Source: Achromobacter kerstersii (GTDB taxonomy: Bacteria; Pseudomonadota; Gammaproteobacteria; Burkholderiales; Burkholderiaceae_B). From it: 64,000 nt of DNA. Location of the stretch: assembly GCF_902859595.1 (NCBI RefSeq), contig NZ_CADIJQ010000005.1, positions 248,001 to 312,000 on the forward strand, read 5' to 3'. The notes under the pieces are model-generated. The model was not told the DNA's origin. It saw nothing but the letters and a program-made list of their open reading frames with translations, and did no database searches. The position numbers were made by a program, and so were the translations under genes. Positions 21,873 through 32,391 of the stretch are shown here, piece by piece (position 1 is the first letter of the stretch; each line of letters opens with the position of its first letter).

Positions 21873-22146
21873 GGTTTGAACACTCCATCAAAAGACGCCT
21901 GGGGCCTGAGCCTTGCGCGTCAACCGAATGCGGCGCCTGGTCGAGTTCTTCTTGTAAAGAAATCTTCCTGGGGACGCCGTCTACGCTGGATCCGAACTAG
22001 ATGAGCTTCGGGATTAAGCAGGGCAGCGGGGATGCTGCTTTCTGTACAGAAGGGAGAACCCTTCCACTACCCTTGCTCCAGCGGTCTTTGACAGCAACAT
22101 CCGGAGGAATCCGGATGCAGCCCAAAGTACGTTTACTGCTGTTGGC

Positions 22147-22848
22147 TTAGTTGGAAGCCGACAGCGAGGCAATTTCAACGCGAGCACCGCCGCCCATCGT
22201 GGACGAGACGGCCAGCTTGCGCAGGTAAATGCCCTTGGCAGCTGCGGGACGGGCCTTTTGCAGGGCGTCGACCAGAGCAGCCAGGTTGGATTGCAGCTGA
22301 GCCACGTCGAACGACGCGCGGCCGATCGTTGCGTGGATGATGCCAGCCTTGTCGGTACGGTACTGAACCTGACCGGCCTTAGCGTTCTTCACAGCGGTAG
22401 CGACGTCCGGGGTCACGGTGCCGACCTTCGGGTTCGGCATCAGGCCACGGGGACCCAGGATTTGACCCAGGGCACCCACGACACGCATCGTGTCGGGCGA
22501 AGCGATGACCACGTCAAAGTCCATTTGACCGGCCTTGATCTGGTCAGCCAGGTCGTCCAGGCCAACGATGTCGGCGCCAGCAGCCTTGGCAGCTTCAGCC
22601 TTTTCGCCTTGGGCGAACACGGCCACGCGGACCGACTTGCCGGTGCCGGCGGGCAGAACGACCGAACCGCGAACCAGTTGGTCCGACTTCTTCGGGTCGA
22701 TGCCGAGCTGCACAGCAACGTCGATCGATTCGTTGAACTTGGCGACAGCCGTTTCCTTGACCAGGGTCAGGGCGTCAGCGACCGGGTACAGCTTCGTACG
22801 GTCGATCTTTTGTGCAATAGCGGCGGCGCGCTTGGACAGTTTTGCCAT
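22147..22848 (-). CDS. rplA: 50S ribosomal protein L1
   Basis: 233 residues with the L1 signature [14 protein letters not shown] and the two-domain L1 fold. It binds 23S rRNA at the L1 stalk, where it helps move E-site tRNA. In E. coli it represses the rplK-rplA mRNA. It starts 2 bp after the rplK stop, so the pair is translationally coupled. Confidence 0.99.
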   Translation of the reverse strand: MAKLSKRAAAIAQKIDRTKLYPVADALTLVKETAVAKFNESIDVAVQLGIDPKKSDQLVRGSVVLPAGTGKSVRVAVFAQGEKAEAAKAAGADIVGLDDLADQIKAGQMDFDVVIASPDTMRVVGALGQILGPRGLMPNPKVGTVTPDVATAVKNAKAGQVQYRTDKAGIIHATIGRASFDVAQLQSNLAALVDALQKARPAAAKGIYLRKLAVSSTMGGGARVEIASLSASN

Positions 22849-22850
22849 GA

Positions 22851-23282
22851 TTAGATCCCCTCAACCGTGATGCCCATGCTGCGGGCGCTGCCAGCGATCG
22901 TGCGCACAGCGGCGTCCAGATCAGCGGCGGTCAGATCGGGGCCCTTGGCCTTCGCGATTTCTTCAGCTTGAGCGCGCGTCAGCGTACCGACCTTGTCGGT
23001 ATGCGGCTTGGGCGAACCCTTTTGCACGCCAGCAGCCTTCTTGATGAGGACCGTCGCGGGCGGGGTCTTCATGATGAAGGTGAAGCTCTTGTCCGCGAAA
23101 GCGGTGATCACCACCGGAATCGGCAGACCAGGCTCCATGCCTTGGGTCTTGGCGTTGAACGCCTTGCAGAATTCCATGATGTTCAGGCCACGTTGACCCA
23201 GTGCCGGGCCAATCGGGGGGGAGGGGTTAGCCTTACCAGCCGGTACTTGCAGCTTGATAAAGCCGACGATTTTCTTCGCCAT
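22851..23282 (-). CDS. rplK: 50S ribosomal protein L11
   Basis: 143 residues beginning [20 protein letters not shown]. The proline-rich amino-terminal segment ([13 protein letters not shown]) and carboxy-terminal rRNA-binding domain are typical. L11 forms the GTPase-associated centre with 23S rRNA and is needed for RelA activation. It follows nusG by 62 bp and precedes rplA. Confidence 0.99.
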   Translation of the reverse strand: MAKKIVGFIKLQVPAGKANPSPPIGPALGQRGLNIMEFCKAFNAKTQGMEPGLPIPVVITAFADKSFTFIMKTPPATVLIKKAAGVQKGSPKPHTDKVGTLTRAQAEEIAKAKGPDLTAADLDAAVRTIAGSARSMGITVEGI

Positions 23283-23344
23283 GCTTTGCTCCTTGCGGGT
23301 TATAACGCCCCGGCCTTACTGGCCTGGGCTCCCCGGGGTTGAAA

Positions 23345-23878
23345 TCAGGTCTTTTCGACCTGGCTGAAATCGAGTTCGACGGGTGTGGCGCGACCAAAAA
23401 TGGTGACCGACACGCGCACCTTGCTCTTTTCGTAATTGACTTCTTCGACGTTGCCGTTGAAGTCTGCAAACGGACCTTCCTTGACCCGAACCATCTCGCC
23501 CACTTCGAACAGAATCTTGGGGCGGGGTTTCTCGACACCCTCTTCCATCTGGGAGAGGATCTTCTCGACTTCCTTCTCGGAAATCGGGGTCGGACGGTTA
23601 CCCGAGCCACCCAAAAAGCCGGTGACGCGGTTCGTATTTTTGACCAAATGCCACGTTTCGTCGGTCAGGTCCATTTCAACCAGGACATAACCGGGGAAAA
23701 TGCGGCGTTCGGTGATCGACTTCTGTCCACCCTTGACCTCGACGACTTCTTCGGAGGGCACAAGGATTCGGCCAAAAGAGGTTTGCAAGGCCGCGCGCTC
23801 GATGCGCTCGACTAGGGCCTTGTGAACGCTCTTTTCCATGCCGGAGTACACATGGACGACATACCAACGCTTACTCAT
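23345..23878 (-). CDS. nusG: Transcription termination/antitermination factor NusG
   Basis: 177 residues. The NGN domain begins [20 protein letters not shown], and the carboxy-terminal KOW domain reads [18 protein letters not shown]. It binds RNA polymerase and links it to Rho or S10/ribosomes. It lies 9 bp after secE, the usual pair. Confidence 0.99.
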   Translation of the reverse strand: MSKRWYVVHVYSGMEKSVHKALVERIERAALQTSFGRILVPSEEVVEVKGGQKSITERRIFPGYVLVEMDLTDETWHLVKNTNRVTGFLGGSGNRPTPISEKEVEKILSQMEEGVEKPRPKILFEVGEMVRVKEGPFADFNGNVEEVNYEKSKVRVSVTIFGRATPVELDFSQVEKT

Positions 23879-23887
23879 TCGCCGTCC

Positions 23888-24268
23888 TTATTTCCAGCCC
23901 AACAACAGGCCGTAAAGAATCCATTCGATGCCCTTGTCGAGCACCCACATGAAAATGCCCATGACAGCCACGAACGCAAAAACGATACCCGTCATCTGGG
24001 TCGTTTCCTTGCGGGTGGGCCATGCGACACGCTTGACTTCGTTGTAGGACTCGCTGGCAAAGCTCAAGGTGCGGCGGCCGGGTTCGCTGAACCAGGCAAT
24101 GACGGCTGCGATGACGAGGCCACCGACAAACACGCCGATACGAGCAGGCATCGGCTGTGCGCTAAGCACGGAAAACCCGACGATGCCAGCAATAACGACG
24201 AGAACCGCCAGCCCGAGCTTGAGCCGGTCGGCGGTACTGGTTACGGTTTCTACGCTGGTATTAGACAT
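23888..24268 (-). CDS. secE: Preprotein translocase subunit SecE
   Basis: 126 residues with three predicted membrane helices (LGLAVLVVIAGIVGFSVL, ARIGVFVGGLVIAAVIAWF and the final VFAFVAVMGIFMWVLDKGI), the long E. coli-like form. The cytoplasmic amphipathic segment RRTLSFASESYNEVKRVAWP precedes the last helix and is the conserved SecY-contact region. It is part of SecYEG and is followed directly by nusG. Confidence 0.98.
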   Translation of the reverse strand: MSNTSVETVTSTADRLKLGLAVLVVIAGIVGFSVLSAQPMPARIGVFVGGLVIAAVIAWFSEPGRRTLSFASESYNEVKRVAWPTRKETTQMTGIVFAFVAVMGIFMWVLDKGIEWILYGLLLGWK

Positions 24269-24332
24269 ATTGCGACGCGAGCCGCCGTGAATGCGTAACT
24301 CGCGATGATCTCCCGCGGGTTTATCCTGGCGG

Positions 24333-24408
24333 TGGCAGGGGCAGTAGGAATCGAACCTACAACCTTCGGTTTTGGAGACCGACGCTCTGCCAATTGAGCT
24401 ATGCCCCT
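24333..24408 (-). tRNA. tRNA-Trp (anticodon CCA)
   Basis: A 76-nt cloverleaf on the minus strand with an AGGGGCA/TGCCCCT acceptor stem. The anticodon CCA lies in a CTCCAAAA loop, the T arm carries GGTTCGATTCC, and the 3-prime CCA is encoded. It lies 64 bp before secE, the conserved trpT position. Confidence 0.98.
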
Positions 24409-24522
24409 AAAACACTACTGGCTTGCACTACATTCACTGGCTTTCCGGGCCTTCACATGATCAGCTTCTAGCGCTGTTCACTGCGAAAGGTTACGGAGCC
24501 AAACATCATACCACTTTTACGG

Positions 24523-24560
24523 CAAAAATGGGTAGAGGGACTTTTCGTCCTCTCTACCCA
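24523..24560 (-). terminator. Intrinsic terminator after tuf copy 2
   Basis: On the minus strand a stem of about 13 bp with one bulge (TGGGTAGAG..GTCC against GGAC..CTCTACCCA) has the loop GAAAA and is followed by TTTTT (24524-24528). It separates tuf from tRNA-Trp-secE, which must then use their own promoter within 24409-24522 or depend on read-through. I could not assign that promoter. Confidence 0.85.
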
Positions 24561-24572
24561 CTTGGGTATTGC

Positions 24573-25763
<1,191 letters not shown>

Positions 25764-25819
25764 GGCTGACTCCTGACCTGGATTGCGCTTCAGACTGAAG
25801 AAAAGAACTTGGAAATTTG

Positions 25820-25894
<75 letters not shown>

Positions 25895-25906
25895 ATTTAA
25901 AAATCT

Positions 25907-25980
25907 TGGAGCGGGTGAAGGGAATCGAACCCTCGTCGTAAGCTTGGAAGGCTTCTGCTCTACCATTGAGCTACACCCGC
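25907..25980 (-). tRNA. tRNA-Gly (anticodon TCC)
   Basis: 74 nt including an encoded CCA. The acceptor stem is GCGGGTG/CACCCGC, the anticodon arm GCCTTCCAAGC holds TCC, and the T loop is GTTCGATTC. It lies between tRNA-Tyr and tRNA-Thr in the same transcript. Confidence 0.98.
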
Positions 25981-26125
25981 GGCATACCCATCACCTTCTC
26001 TCATCCCAGACTCTTCAAAATCAAGGCCTGGGGAACCTTACAGCCTTTTTTGCAAAGGCCGCCCAGTTCCCTAGGCCTAATTTTAAAATCCAGGCAGACA
26101 TCGCCTGGATATAGAGTTGGGTCTC

Positions 26126-26212
26126 TGGTGGAGGAGATTGGATTCGAACCAATGTAGGCGCAAGGCCAACAGATTTACAGTCTGCCCCCTTTAACCACTC
26201 GGGCACCCCTCC
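26126..26212 (-). tRNA. tRNA-Tyr (anticodon GTA)
   Basis: An 87-nt class II tRNA with a long variable arm. The acceptor pair is GGAGGGG/CTCCTCC, which requires a wobble. The anticodon loop CTGTAAAT holds GTA and the 3-prime CCA is encoded. It is the first gene of the tRNA-tuf transcript. Confidence 0.97.
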
Positions 26213-26227
26213 AGCGGAGAACTTGAG

Positions 26228-26256
26228 ATTATGAACACTTTCGAATCCGGTGTCAA
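26228..26256 (-). promoter_or_regulatory. Promoter of the tRNA-Tyr/Gly/Thr-tuf transcript
   Basis: A perfect TTGACA (26251-26256 on the minus strand) lies 17 bp before CATAAT (26228-26233). Transcription would begin a few bases before the tRNA-Tyr 5-prime end at 26212. Near-consensus elements with optimal spacing suit a stable-RNA promoter. Confidence 0.85.
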
Positions 26257-26324
26257 ACCCTTCGGATGAAAATATTCAAAACTTTTGTTCAACCACTCGC
26301 GTTTCCGCGCAGAGGGGCCGAATC

Positions 26325-27488
26325 TTACAGGTTTCCGCGAATTGATGCACGCAAAAGCTGCGAATAGTCGTCGGCCGTGAAAATAATGGGGTTGGTTCCG
26401 CCTGACGGATCTTCACTGGCCATGCGCCCTACCCGCTCGGCCTGGCCCTCGTCGATGCCGATCTCGGCAAGGGTATGAGGGATGCCCACCGTCTCGCGCA
26501 GGCGCAGCACCCAATCCAGCACGGCCCCCGGCCCCGTCGCCGGCAGATCCAGGTACCGCGCCAGCGCTTCCAGCCGCGGCGCGACCGCATGCTGGTTGGC
26601 TTTCAACACATAGGGCATGAGGATCGCGTTCAACATGCCGTGATGCGCGTCGTACAGCGCGCCCAGCGGATGCGCCAGCGCGTGCATGGCGCCCAAGCCG
26701 CGTTGAAATGCCGTGGCGCCCATGCAGGACGCAACCAGCATCTGCTGCCTGGCCTGCAAATCCGCGCCATCAGCCACCGCTTGCGGCAGGTATTCCTTGA
26801 TCATCCGCATGGCTTCAATGGCGATGCCGGCCGCCATCGGATGAAAGAACGGCGAACAGTACGCCTCCAGATTGTGGGACAGCGCATCCATGCCGGTTGC
26901 GGCGGTGATCTTGGGCGGCAGGCCCACCGTAAGTTCCGGATCAAGAATCACAATTGCGGGCAGCATGCGCGCGTGGAAAATGATGCGCTTGACCTCGGCG
27001 GCCTCGTCCGTGATGACCGACGCCCGCCCCACTTCCGACCCCGTACCCGCCGTGGTCGGCACCGCCACGACCGGCGCCATGCCGGCCACATTCACGCGCT
27101 GATAGTTGTCGCCAATGTCTTCGAAGTCCCATAAGGGACGCTTTTGTCCCACCATCAATGCAATCGCCTTGGCCGCATCCAGCGCCGACCCGCCCCCAAA
27201 TGCAATGACGCCATCGTGCCGGCCCTGTTGATAAGCCGCCACACCGTCCTCCACGTTGCGTCCGGTGGGGTTGCCCTTGACCTCGTGGAACAGCCCGCAT
27301 TCCAGCCCGGATTGGCGGCAAGCACGCACGGTGTCGCCCACCATCGGCAAAGCGGCCAAGCCTGGGTCCGTGACAAGCAGCGGCCGCTGCATGCCTAGCT
27401 CGCGGCACCAATCAGGCAGTTCTTTAACGCGGCCGGGGCCGGCCTTGATGGCAGTGGGATAGTTCCAATTGACGCTGGGCACAGTCAT
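26325..27488 (-). CDS. Iron-containing alcohol dehydrogenase
   Basis: 387 residues of the group III, NAD(P)-dependent family. The nucleotide-binding motif FGGGSALDAAKA (about 97-108) and the PTTAGTGSEV signature are visible. Metal ligands are offered by Asp/His in GMDALSHNLEAY and by the His-rich segment MHALAHPLGALYDAHHG. It is the last gene of a four-gene minus-strand unit, 24 bp after the aldehyde dehydrogenase. A Shine-Dalgarno AGGAA precedes the start. The context suggests oxidation of a hydroxyl on a gamma-glutamylated amino alcohol; the substrate is inferred, not read. Confidence 0.92.
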   Translation of the reverse strand: MTVPSVNWNYPTAIKAGPGRVKELPDWCRELGMQRPLLVTDPGLAALPMVGDTVRACRQSGLECGLFHEVKGNPTGRNVEDGVAAYQQGRHDGVIAFGGGSALDAAKAIALMVGQKRPLWDFEDIGDNYQRVNVAGMAPVVAVPTTAGTGSEVGRASVITDEAAEVKRIIFHARMLPAIVILDPELTVGLPPKITAATGMDALSHNLEAYCSPFFHPMAAGIAIEAMRMIKEYLPQAVADGADLQARQQMLVASCMGATAFQRGLGAMHALAHPLGALYDAHHGMLNAILMPYVLKANQHAVAPRLEALARYLDLPATGPGAVLDWVLRLRETVGIPHTLAEIGIDEGQAERVGRMASEDPSGGTNPIIFTADDYSQLLRASIRGNL

Positions 27489-27512
27489 GATTCGATTCCT
27501 GAATGCGTCGTG

Positions 27513-28901
27513 TCAGACGCTGCGCAGATGGAAGGATTTCGCTTGCGTAAGTTGCTCGTAGCCGACGACGGACAGAGACACGCCCCGCCCCGTGTTCTTC
27601 ACGCCAGTCCAGGCCAGCGCCGGGTCCAGGTAATCGCAGCGATTCATGAAGAAGGTGCCGGTCTGCACTTGGCGGCCTAGCGCCAGCGCGGCGCTTTCGT
27701 CCTGCGTGAACACCGCCGCCGTCAAACCATAGGGACTGTCGTTCATCAACGCCACGGCTTCATCATCGGTCTCTACCGGCATGATGCCAACCACCGGACC
27801 AAAGCACTCATCACTCATGATGCGCATGCGATGGTTTACTCGCGTAAGCAAAGCGGGTGCAACGTAAGGCGAGCTTTCACTCGCATTCTTGAAATGTGAG
27901 GGATCAATCAGGTTTTGGGCGCCGGCCGAAACGGCTTCGGCAATAACCTCGCGAATCTCAGCCGCCGCGCGGGCGCGAACCACCGGCCCCAAGGTCGTAT
28001 CGGCATGCAGCGGATTGCCCAGCACGTAATCGTTCGTCAACGCCACGGCGCGTTCAACAAACTCGTCAAACACCGGCCGCGCGACGTAAATGCGCTGAAT
28101 ACCGCAGCAAGACTGGCCCGAGTTGAAAAATGCGCCATCCACCAAGGTCTCGACGGCGTGTTCCAGTTTGGCGTCCGCCCGCACATACGCCGGATCGTTG
28201 CCGCCCAGCTCGAGTCCCACGCCGATAAATCGCCCCGCCGCGCTTTCTTCGATGATGCGGCCGCCGCGCACGGAACCCGTGAAGGACACGTAGCCGATCT
28301 CGGGTGCGCGGATCAGGCGCTGCACCGTGTCGTGATTCGCATGCAGGTACTGGAACACGCCCTTGGGCGCGCCAGCGTCTCTAAACGCCCGTTCGATCAG
28401 CTCGGCGCATAACGGCGTCTGATCCGAGTGCTTCAGGATTACGGTGTTGCCGGCCATCAGAGCCGGCACGATGCTGTTCACCGCCGTCAGCAAGGGATAG
28501 TTCCACGGCGCGATCGTCAGCGCCACGCCGATCGGTTCGCGGCTGATGAAACGGGTAAAGCCGGCTTGTTCAGGCACACGAATGGGGGCCAGGGCCTCCT
28601 CGGCAATCGCGATCATGTGGCGCGCGCGCGATTCGAAGCCGCTGACCTCGCCCGGCGTATAGCGCAACGGCCTGCCCATCTGGATGGTGATGGCCCGCGC
28701 AATGTCATCGCGTGCGGCCACAAAGCGGTCGACCGCCGCCGACACGATGCGCCCCCGTTCCGCAATGCCCAACGCCTGCCACGCGGGCTGCGCAGCCTTA
28801 GCCTGCGCCAGCGCCTGCGCAATCTGCGCTTCACTGGCATAGGCTCGCCGAACAACCTCGCGCCCGTCGATGGGACTGATGGTGATGAGTTCCTGGGTCA
28901 T
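27513..28901 (-). CDS. NAD(P)-dependent aldehyde dehydrogenase
   Basis: 462 residues from the start at 28901. A start five codons upstream (28916) has no ribosome site, while AGGG precedes 28901. The catalytic cysteine lies in NSGQSCCGIQRIYV and the general-base glutamate in ELGGNDPAYV; the cofactor loop reads FTGSVRGG. It oxidises an aldehyde to an acid. It lies 30 bp after the glutamine synthetase and 24 bp before the alcohol dehydrogenase, so it probably takes that enzyme's product. Confidence 0.93.
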   Translation of the reverse strand: MTQELITISPIDGREVVRRAYASEAQIAQALAQAKAAQPAWQALGIAERGRIVSAAVDRFVAARDDIARAITIQMGRPLRYTPGEVSGFESRARHMIAIAEEALAPIRVPEQAGFTRFISREPIGVALTIAPWNYPLLTAVNSIVPALMAGNTVILKHSDQTPLCAELIERAFRDAGAPKGVFQYLHANHDTVQRLIRAPEIGYVSFTGSVRGGRIIEESAAGRFIGVGLELGGNDPAYVRADAKLEHAVETLVDGAFFNSGQSCCGIQRIYVARPVFDEFVERAVALTNDYVLGNPLHADTTLGPVVRARAAAEIREVIAEAVSAGAQNLIDPSHFKNASESSPYVAPALLTRVNHRMRIMSDECFGPVVGIMPVETDDEAVALMNDSPYGLTAAVFTQDESAALALGRQVQTGTFFMNRCDYLDPALAWTGVKNTGRGVSLSVVGYEQLTQAKSFHLRSV

Positions 28902-28931
28902 ATCGGCCCTATGCAAACAGGTGGACGGGGA

Positions 28932-30317
28932 TCAGATGATTTCGAAATAGCGCGCCAGCTCCCAGTCGGTCACGTGGCGGCGGAACTGGCGTTCTTCCCA
29001 TTCACGGGTCGCAACATAGTGCTCGACGAACGGCGCGCCAAACAGATGATTTGCGGCTTCGGACTCGCGCAAGCGCTGCGCAGCCTCCCACAACGTCGTG
29101 GGCAAACGCAGATGGGCGGGAAACTGCTGTGTGTATGCGTTGCCTTGCACCATGGGTTCGGGTTTCAGGCCTTGTTCGATGCCATACAGTCCCGAGGCCA
29201 ACGCGGCGGACAGCGCCAAATAGGGGTTGGCGTCCGCCGAGCCGATGCGCACTTCGACGCGCTGGGATTTGTCGCTGCCTGGAATCAGCCGCAACGCAGT
29301 GGTGCGGTTCTCCATGCCCCAGGTCGCGTCCAGCGGCGCCCAGTAGCCAGGCACCAGGCGCGAATAGCTGTTGATCGTCTGCGCATACAGCGCCATGAAC
29401 TCCGGCAGATAGCGCTGCACGCCCGCCATGAACGAGACCTGCGCCGCGCTCATCCCATGCGGTTGGGATTCGTCATAGAACGCCGAGCGTCCGCTCTTCT
29501 TGTCACGCAGCGAAAGATGGATGTGGCCGCTTTGCCCGGGATGGTCGTGCGACCACTTGGCCATGAACGTCGCCATCAAGCCGTTTTGCTGCGCCAGTGC
29601 TTTGGTAAAGGTCTTGAACAGAAAGGCCTTGTCGGCAGCATCCGCCGCCTGATCCACGGCGAGGGCCGCTTCCAGCACGCCCGGGCCGGTCTCGGTGTGC
29701 AGCCCTTCGATGGGCATATCCATGCGTTCGCACATATCCAGCAGCTTGCGGTAGAAGTCCCCTTCGACCGTGCTGCGCAACATGGAATAGCCGAAATTGC
29801 CGGGCGTCCAGTTTTCCATGTTGCGGTAGTGCTTGGCGCGCACCGAGTGGGGCGTTTCGCGGAACATGAAGAACTCGTATTCCAGCGCGGCATAGACGTC
29901 AAAACCCATACCTGCCGCGCGATCCAGCGTGCGATGCAGCAGCCGGCGGGGGCAGATGTTGCCCGCATCGCCTTCGAACTCGGCCAGGAACAGCAGCATG
30001 TCTTCGCCGCCCGGGCCTTGCTCAAGCGGCAACCGGCGTGCGCTTTGCGGCACGATGCGCAGCTTCGCATCGGGATAGGCGGTGTGCCATCCGGTGTATT
30101 TGGTGTTGTCGTAGAGCTGGTCATCGAGATCCCAGCCAAACACCACATCGCAGAACGCCAGGCCAGAACGCAACGCGCCCAGAAACTTGTCGCGCCGCAA
30201 ATACTTGCCCAGCATGACGCCGTCGACGTCGGACAGGCCCACCTTGATATGCGAGAGCGGGCTGGTTTGCACCAGCCGCTCCGCGTCTTCCACCGTTGCT
30301 ACCCCAAGTGCATGCAT
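28932..30317 (-). CDS. Glutamine synthetase family protein (gamma-glutamyl-amine ligase type)
   Basis: 461 residues of the class III, PuuA-like GS family, which ligates glutamate to amines rather than to ammonia. The catalytic beta-barrel is seen in ALEYEFFMFRETP, GQSGHIHLSLRDK (the HIH segment at the ATP/glutamate site) and RLVPGYWAPLDATWG followed by NRTTALRLIP. The regulatory loop of housekeeping GlnA is absent. It is preceded by an IMPase-type phosphatase and followed by the two dehydrogenases. An alcohol dehydrogenase instead of an amine oxidase suggests an amino alcohol as acceptor. Confidence 0.88.
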   Translation of the reverse strand: MHALGVATVEDAERLVQTSPLSHIKVGLSDVDGVMLGKYLRRDKFLGALRSGLAFCDVVFGWDLDDQLYDNTKYTGWHTAYPDAKLRIVPQSARRLPLEQGPGGEDMLLFLAEFEGDAGNICPRRLLHRTLDRAAGMGFDVYAALEYEFFMFRETPHSVRAKHYRNMENWTPGNFGYSMLRSTVEGDFYRKLLDMCERMDMPIEGLHTETGPGVLEAALAVDQAADAADKAFLFKTFTKALAQQNGLMATFMAKWSHDHPGQSGHIHLSLRDKKSGRSAFYDESQPHGMSAAQVSFMAGVQRYLPEFMALYAQTINSYSRLVPGYWAPLDATWGMENRTTALRLIPGSDKSQRVEVRIGSADANPYLALSAALASGLYGIEQGLKPEPMVQGNAYTQQFPAHLRLPTTLWEAAQRLRESEAANHLFGAPFVEHYVATREWEERQFRRHVTDWELARYFEII

Positions 30318-30374
30318 GCTTGTTCACCTTGTGGCTGAAGCGTTGCGTTGAACTGCGGGCGGGCGGCGCGGCGT

Positions 30375-31181
30375 TCAGGTCATGGCCGCCCCCAGCACCC
30401 GCATCGCCTGGCGATGCAGCTGCGGCGTGGCGGCCGCGACGACGCGGCCCTGCGATTCGAGGCTGAGCGGCTGCCCCGACCAATCGGTAATGACGCCGCC
30501 CGCGCCTTCAATCACGGGCATCAGCGCCAGATAGTCATACGGTTGCAAGCCGGCTTCGACCACCAGGTCGACATGGCCGCTGGCCAGCAAACCATAGCTG
30601 TAGCAGTCGCCCCCGTAGCGGCGCATGCGCGCGGCGCCGGTCAGGGCGTCAAACGCCGCCAGTTCGGCGCCTTCGAAGATATCGGGCGAGGTGGCGTACA
30701 GGATGGCGTTGCGCAATTCGGTGCAGCCACTGACCTGACAGGTCTCGCCGTTCAGACGGGCGGGCGAATCGGACGCGCCGATCCAGCGTTCTTCCAGCAT
30801 GGGGATGTCGATCAGGCCCAACACCGGGCGGCCGCGATGCAGCAGCGCCAGCAGCGTGCCCCACAACGGGTTGCCCGAAATGAAGGCACGGGTCCCGTCG
30901 ATGGGGTCGAGCGACCACACAAAATCGGCTTCGGCATGCTGGGCGCCGAACTCTTCACCGAAGATGCCATGTTGGGGATAGTGCTGCGCGATGGCCTCGC
31001 GCAAGGCGGACTCGACTTCGCGGTCAGCTTGCGTGACCGGGCTTTCGTCGGCTTTGGTGTCGATAGACAGCGGGTGGCGGAACCACTTGCGGGACAACGG
31101 CCGAACCTGATCCGCGAGGGTTTGCGCGAACGAGGAATATTCGGCCAATTGCTGCGCCGACAGGGCGGCGGACGTTTGCAT
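30375..31181 (-). CDS. Inositol-monophosphatase-family phosphatase (HisN-like)
   Basis: 268 residues from 31181, supported by a GGGAG ribosome site; an upstream ATG at 31235 lacks one. Metal-binding motifs of the family are present: GEEFG, then WSLDPIDGTRAF. Its second motif is EAGLQPYDYLAL, where Tyr-Asp replaces the usual Trp-Asp, as in histidinol-phosphatase-like members. It removes phosphate from a small phosphomonoester. It is the first gene of the four-gene catabolic unit and is divergent from the importer. A housekeeping histidinol phosphatase role is possible but the context argues against it. Confidence 0.85.
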   Translation of the reverse strand: MQTSAALSAQQLAEYSSFAQTLADQVRPLSRKWFRHPLSIDTKADESPVTQADREVESALREAIAQHYPQHGIFGEEFGAQHAEADFVWSLDPIDGTRAFISGNPLWGTLLALLHRGRPVLGLIDIPMLEERWIGASDSPARLNGETCQVSGCTELRNAILYATSPDIFEGAELAAFDALTGAARMRRYGGDCYSYGLLASGHVDLVVEAGLQPYDYLALMPVIEGAGGVITDWSGQPLSLESQGRVVAAATPQLHRQAMRVLGAAMT

Positions 31182-31333
31182 CAGTGAGCTCCCAGGGGGT
31201 TTTTCCAGTCTAGACACGTTGCCCCAAATTTGCAAATATACCTAAAACTGCAACTTCACCGTTGTCATATGAAGTCGCCGTACGCATTCGCAGCTCGCCA
31301 CCGTTGCCGTGTATTCCCTACCGGAGTTCCATC
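31182..31333. promoter_or_regulatory. Divergent control region of the phosphatase operon and the importer
   Basis: A 152-bp spacer between divergent starts. It contains a perfect 10-bp palindrome ATTTGCAAAT (31228-31237) inside an AT-rich stretch, a candidate operator for the DeoR-type regulator encoded at 35122-35883. Promoter hexamers are weak (for example TTGCCC at 31219-31224). Confidence 0.4.
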
Positions 31334-32344
31334 ATGCAATGTATGAAGAAGCTTAGCGTTGTGGTTGCAGTAATTTCCCTAAGTTGTGCACAGGCGGTCC
31401 ACGCCGGCGCCATCACCGTCTACACCGCGCTGGAAGAAGACGAGATTGCCGCCTACCTGAAGGCGGCCAACGCGGCCATGCCGGACGTGAAGGTCAACGT
31501 GCTGCGCTTGTCCACCGGCGACCTGGGCGCGCGCCTGATCGCCGAGGCGGCCAACCCCCAGCAGGATCTGATCTGGGGCTTTGCCGTCAGCAACATGCTG
31601 GACCCGCGCTTGCAGAATCTGCTGGAGCCCTACGCGGCCAAGGGCATCGACGCCCTGCCCGCCCAGTACAAAGGCGCAGACAACAAGTGGTTCGCCGCGA
31701 CCGGCTACGTCGCCGCATTCTGTGTGAACACTGATCGGCTGAAATCCAAGAACCTGCCGATGCCGACGTCTTGGGAGGATCTGGCCAAGCCGGTCTACAA
31801 GGGCGAAATCGTTATCCCCAGCCCCGCTGCGTCCGGCACTGGCTACTTGCAGATCGTCGCCCTGTTGCAAGGACTGGGCCAGGAGAAAGGCTGGGCATTG
31901 TTGAAGGACCTGGACAAGAACGTGGCGCAATACACGCCATCCGGGTCCCGCCCCTGCAAGATGGCGCGCGCCGGTGAATATGCCATCGGCGTGTCGTTCG
32001 CCTTCCCCGCCATGCAATCCATCGACGAGGGCTACCCCGTCAAGATGGTGATTCCCAAACAGTGGGTCGGATACGAGCTTGAGGCATCCGGGCTGATGAA
32101 GGCGGCGAAGAATCCCGCCGACGCCAAGCGCTTCCTGGACTGGACGTTATCGCCGCAAGCTGGCGCCCTGTACAGCCAGTACAAGGAGCTCGTCACCCTG
32201 CCCGGCGCCGCCCCCAACAAAGCGGCCGAGGCCGCGGGCTTGCCAAAAGATCTGACGACGGTGCTGTATCCGGTGAACTTCCAGACGTCTGCCGCCGAGC
32301 GCGACGCCACCATCAAGACCTGGCAAAACACCATCAAGCGCTGA
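31334..32344 (+). CDS. ABC transporter substrate-binding protein, 2-aminoethylphosphonate type
   Basis: 336 residues from the ATG at 31334, with GGAG 7 bp upstream. A signal peptide ends at about residue 24 (AVHA). The mature start [20 protein letters not shown], then [10 protein letters not shown], matches the family that binds 2-aminoethylphosphonate and related compounds in a Fbp-like periplasmic fold. It heads a three-gene importer with the ATPase 47 bp downstream. The ligand could be another aminoalkyl phosphate or phosphonate. No phosphonatase gene (phnW/phnX) is nearby. Confidence 0.82.
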   Translation: MQCMKKLSVVVAVISLSCAQAVHAGAITVYTALEEDEIAAYLKAANAAMPDVKVNVLRLSTGDLGARLIAEAANPQQDLIWGFAVSNMLDPRLQNLLEPYAAKGIDALPAQYKGADNKWFAATGYVAAFCVNTDRLKSKNLPMPTSWEDLAKPVYKGEIVIPSPAASGTGYLQIVALLQGLGQEKGWALLKDLDKNVAQYTPSGSRPCKMARAGEYAIGVSFAFPAMQSIDEGYPVKMVIPKQWVGYELEASGLMKAAKNPADAKRFLDWTLSPQAGALYSQYKELVTLPGAAPNKAAEAAGLPKDLTTVLYPVNFQTSAAERDATIKTWQNTIKR

Positions 32345-32391
32345 CGCCTGCGCGGCGGGCGCCGCCCGCCGCCATCCGCCCGGGAGACCTC

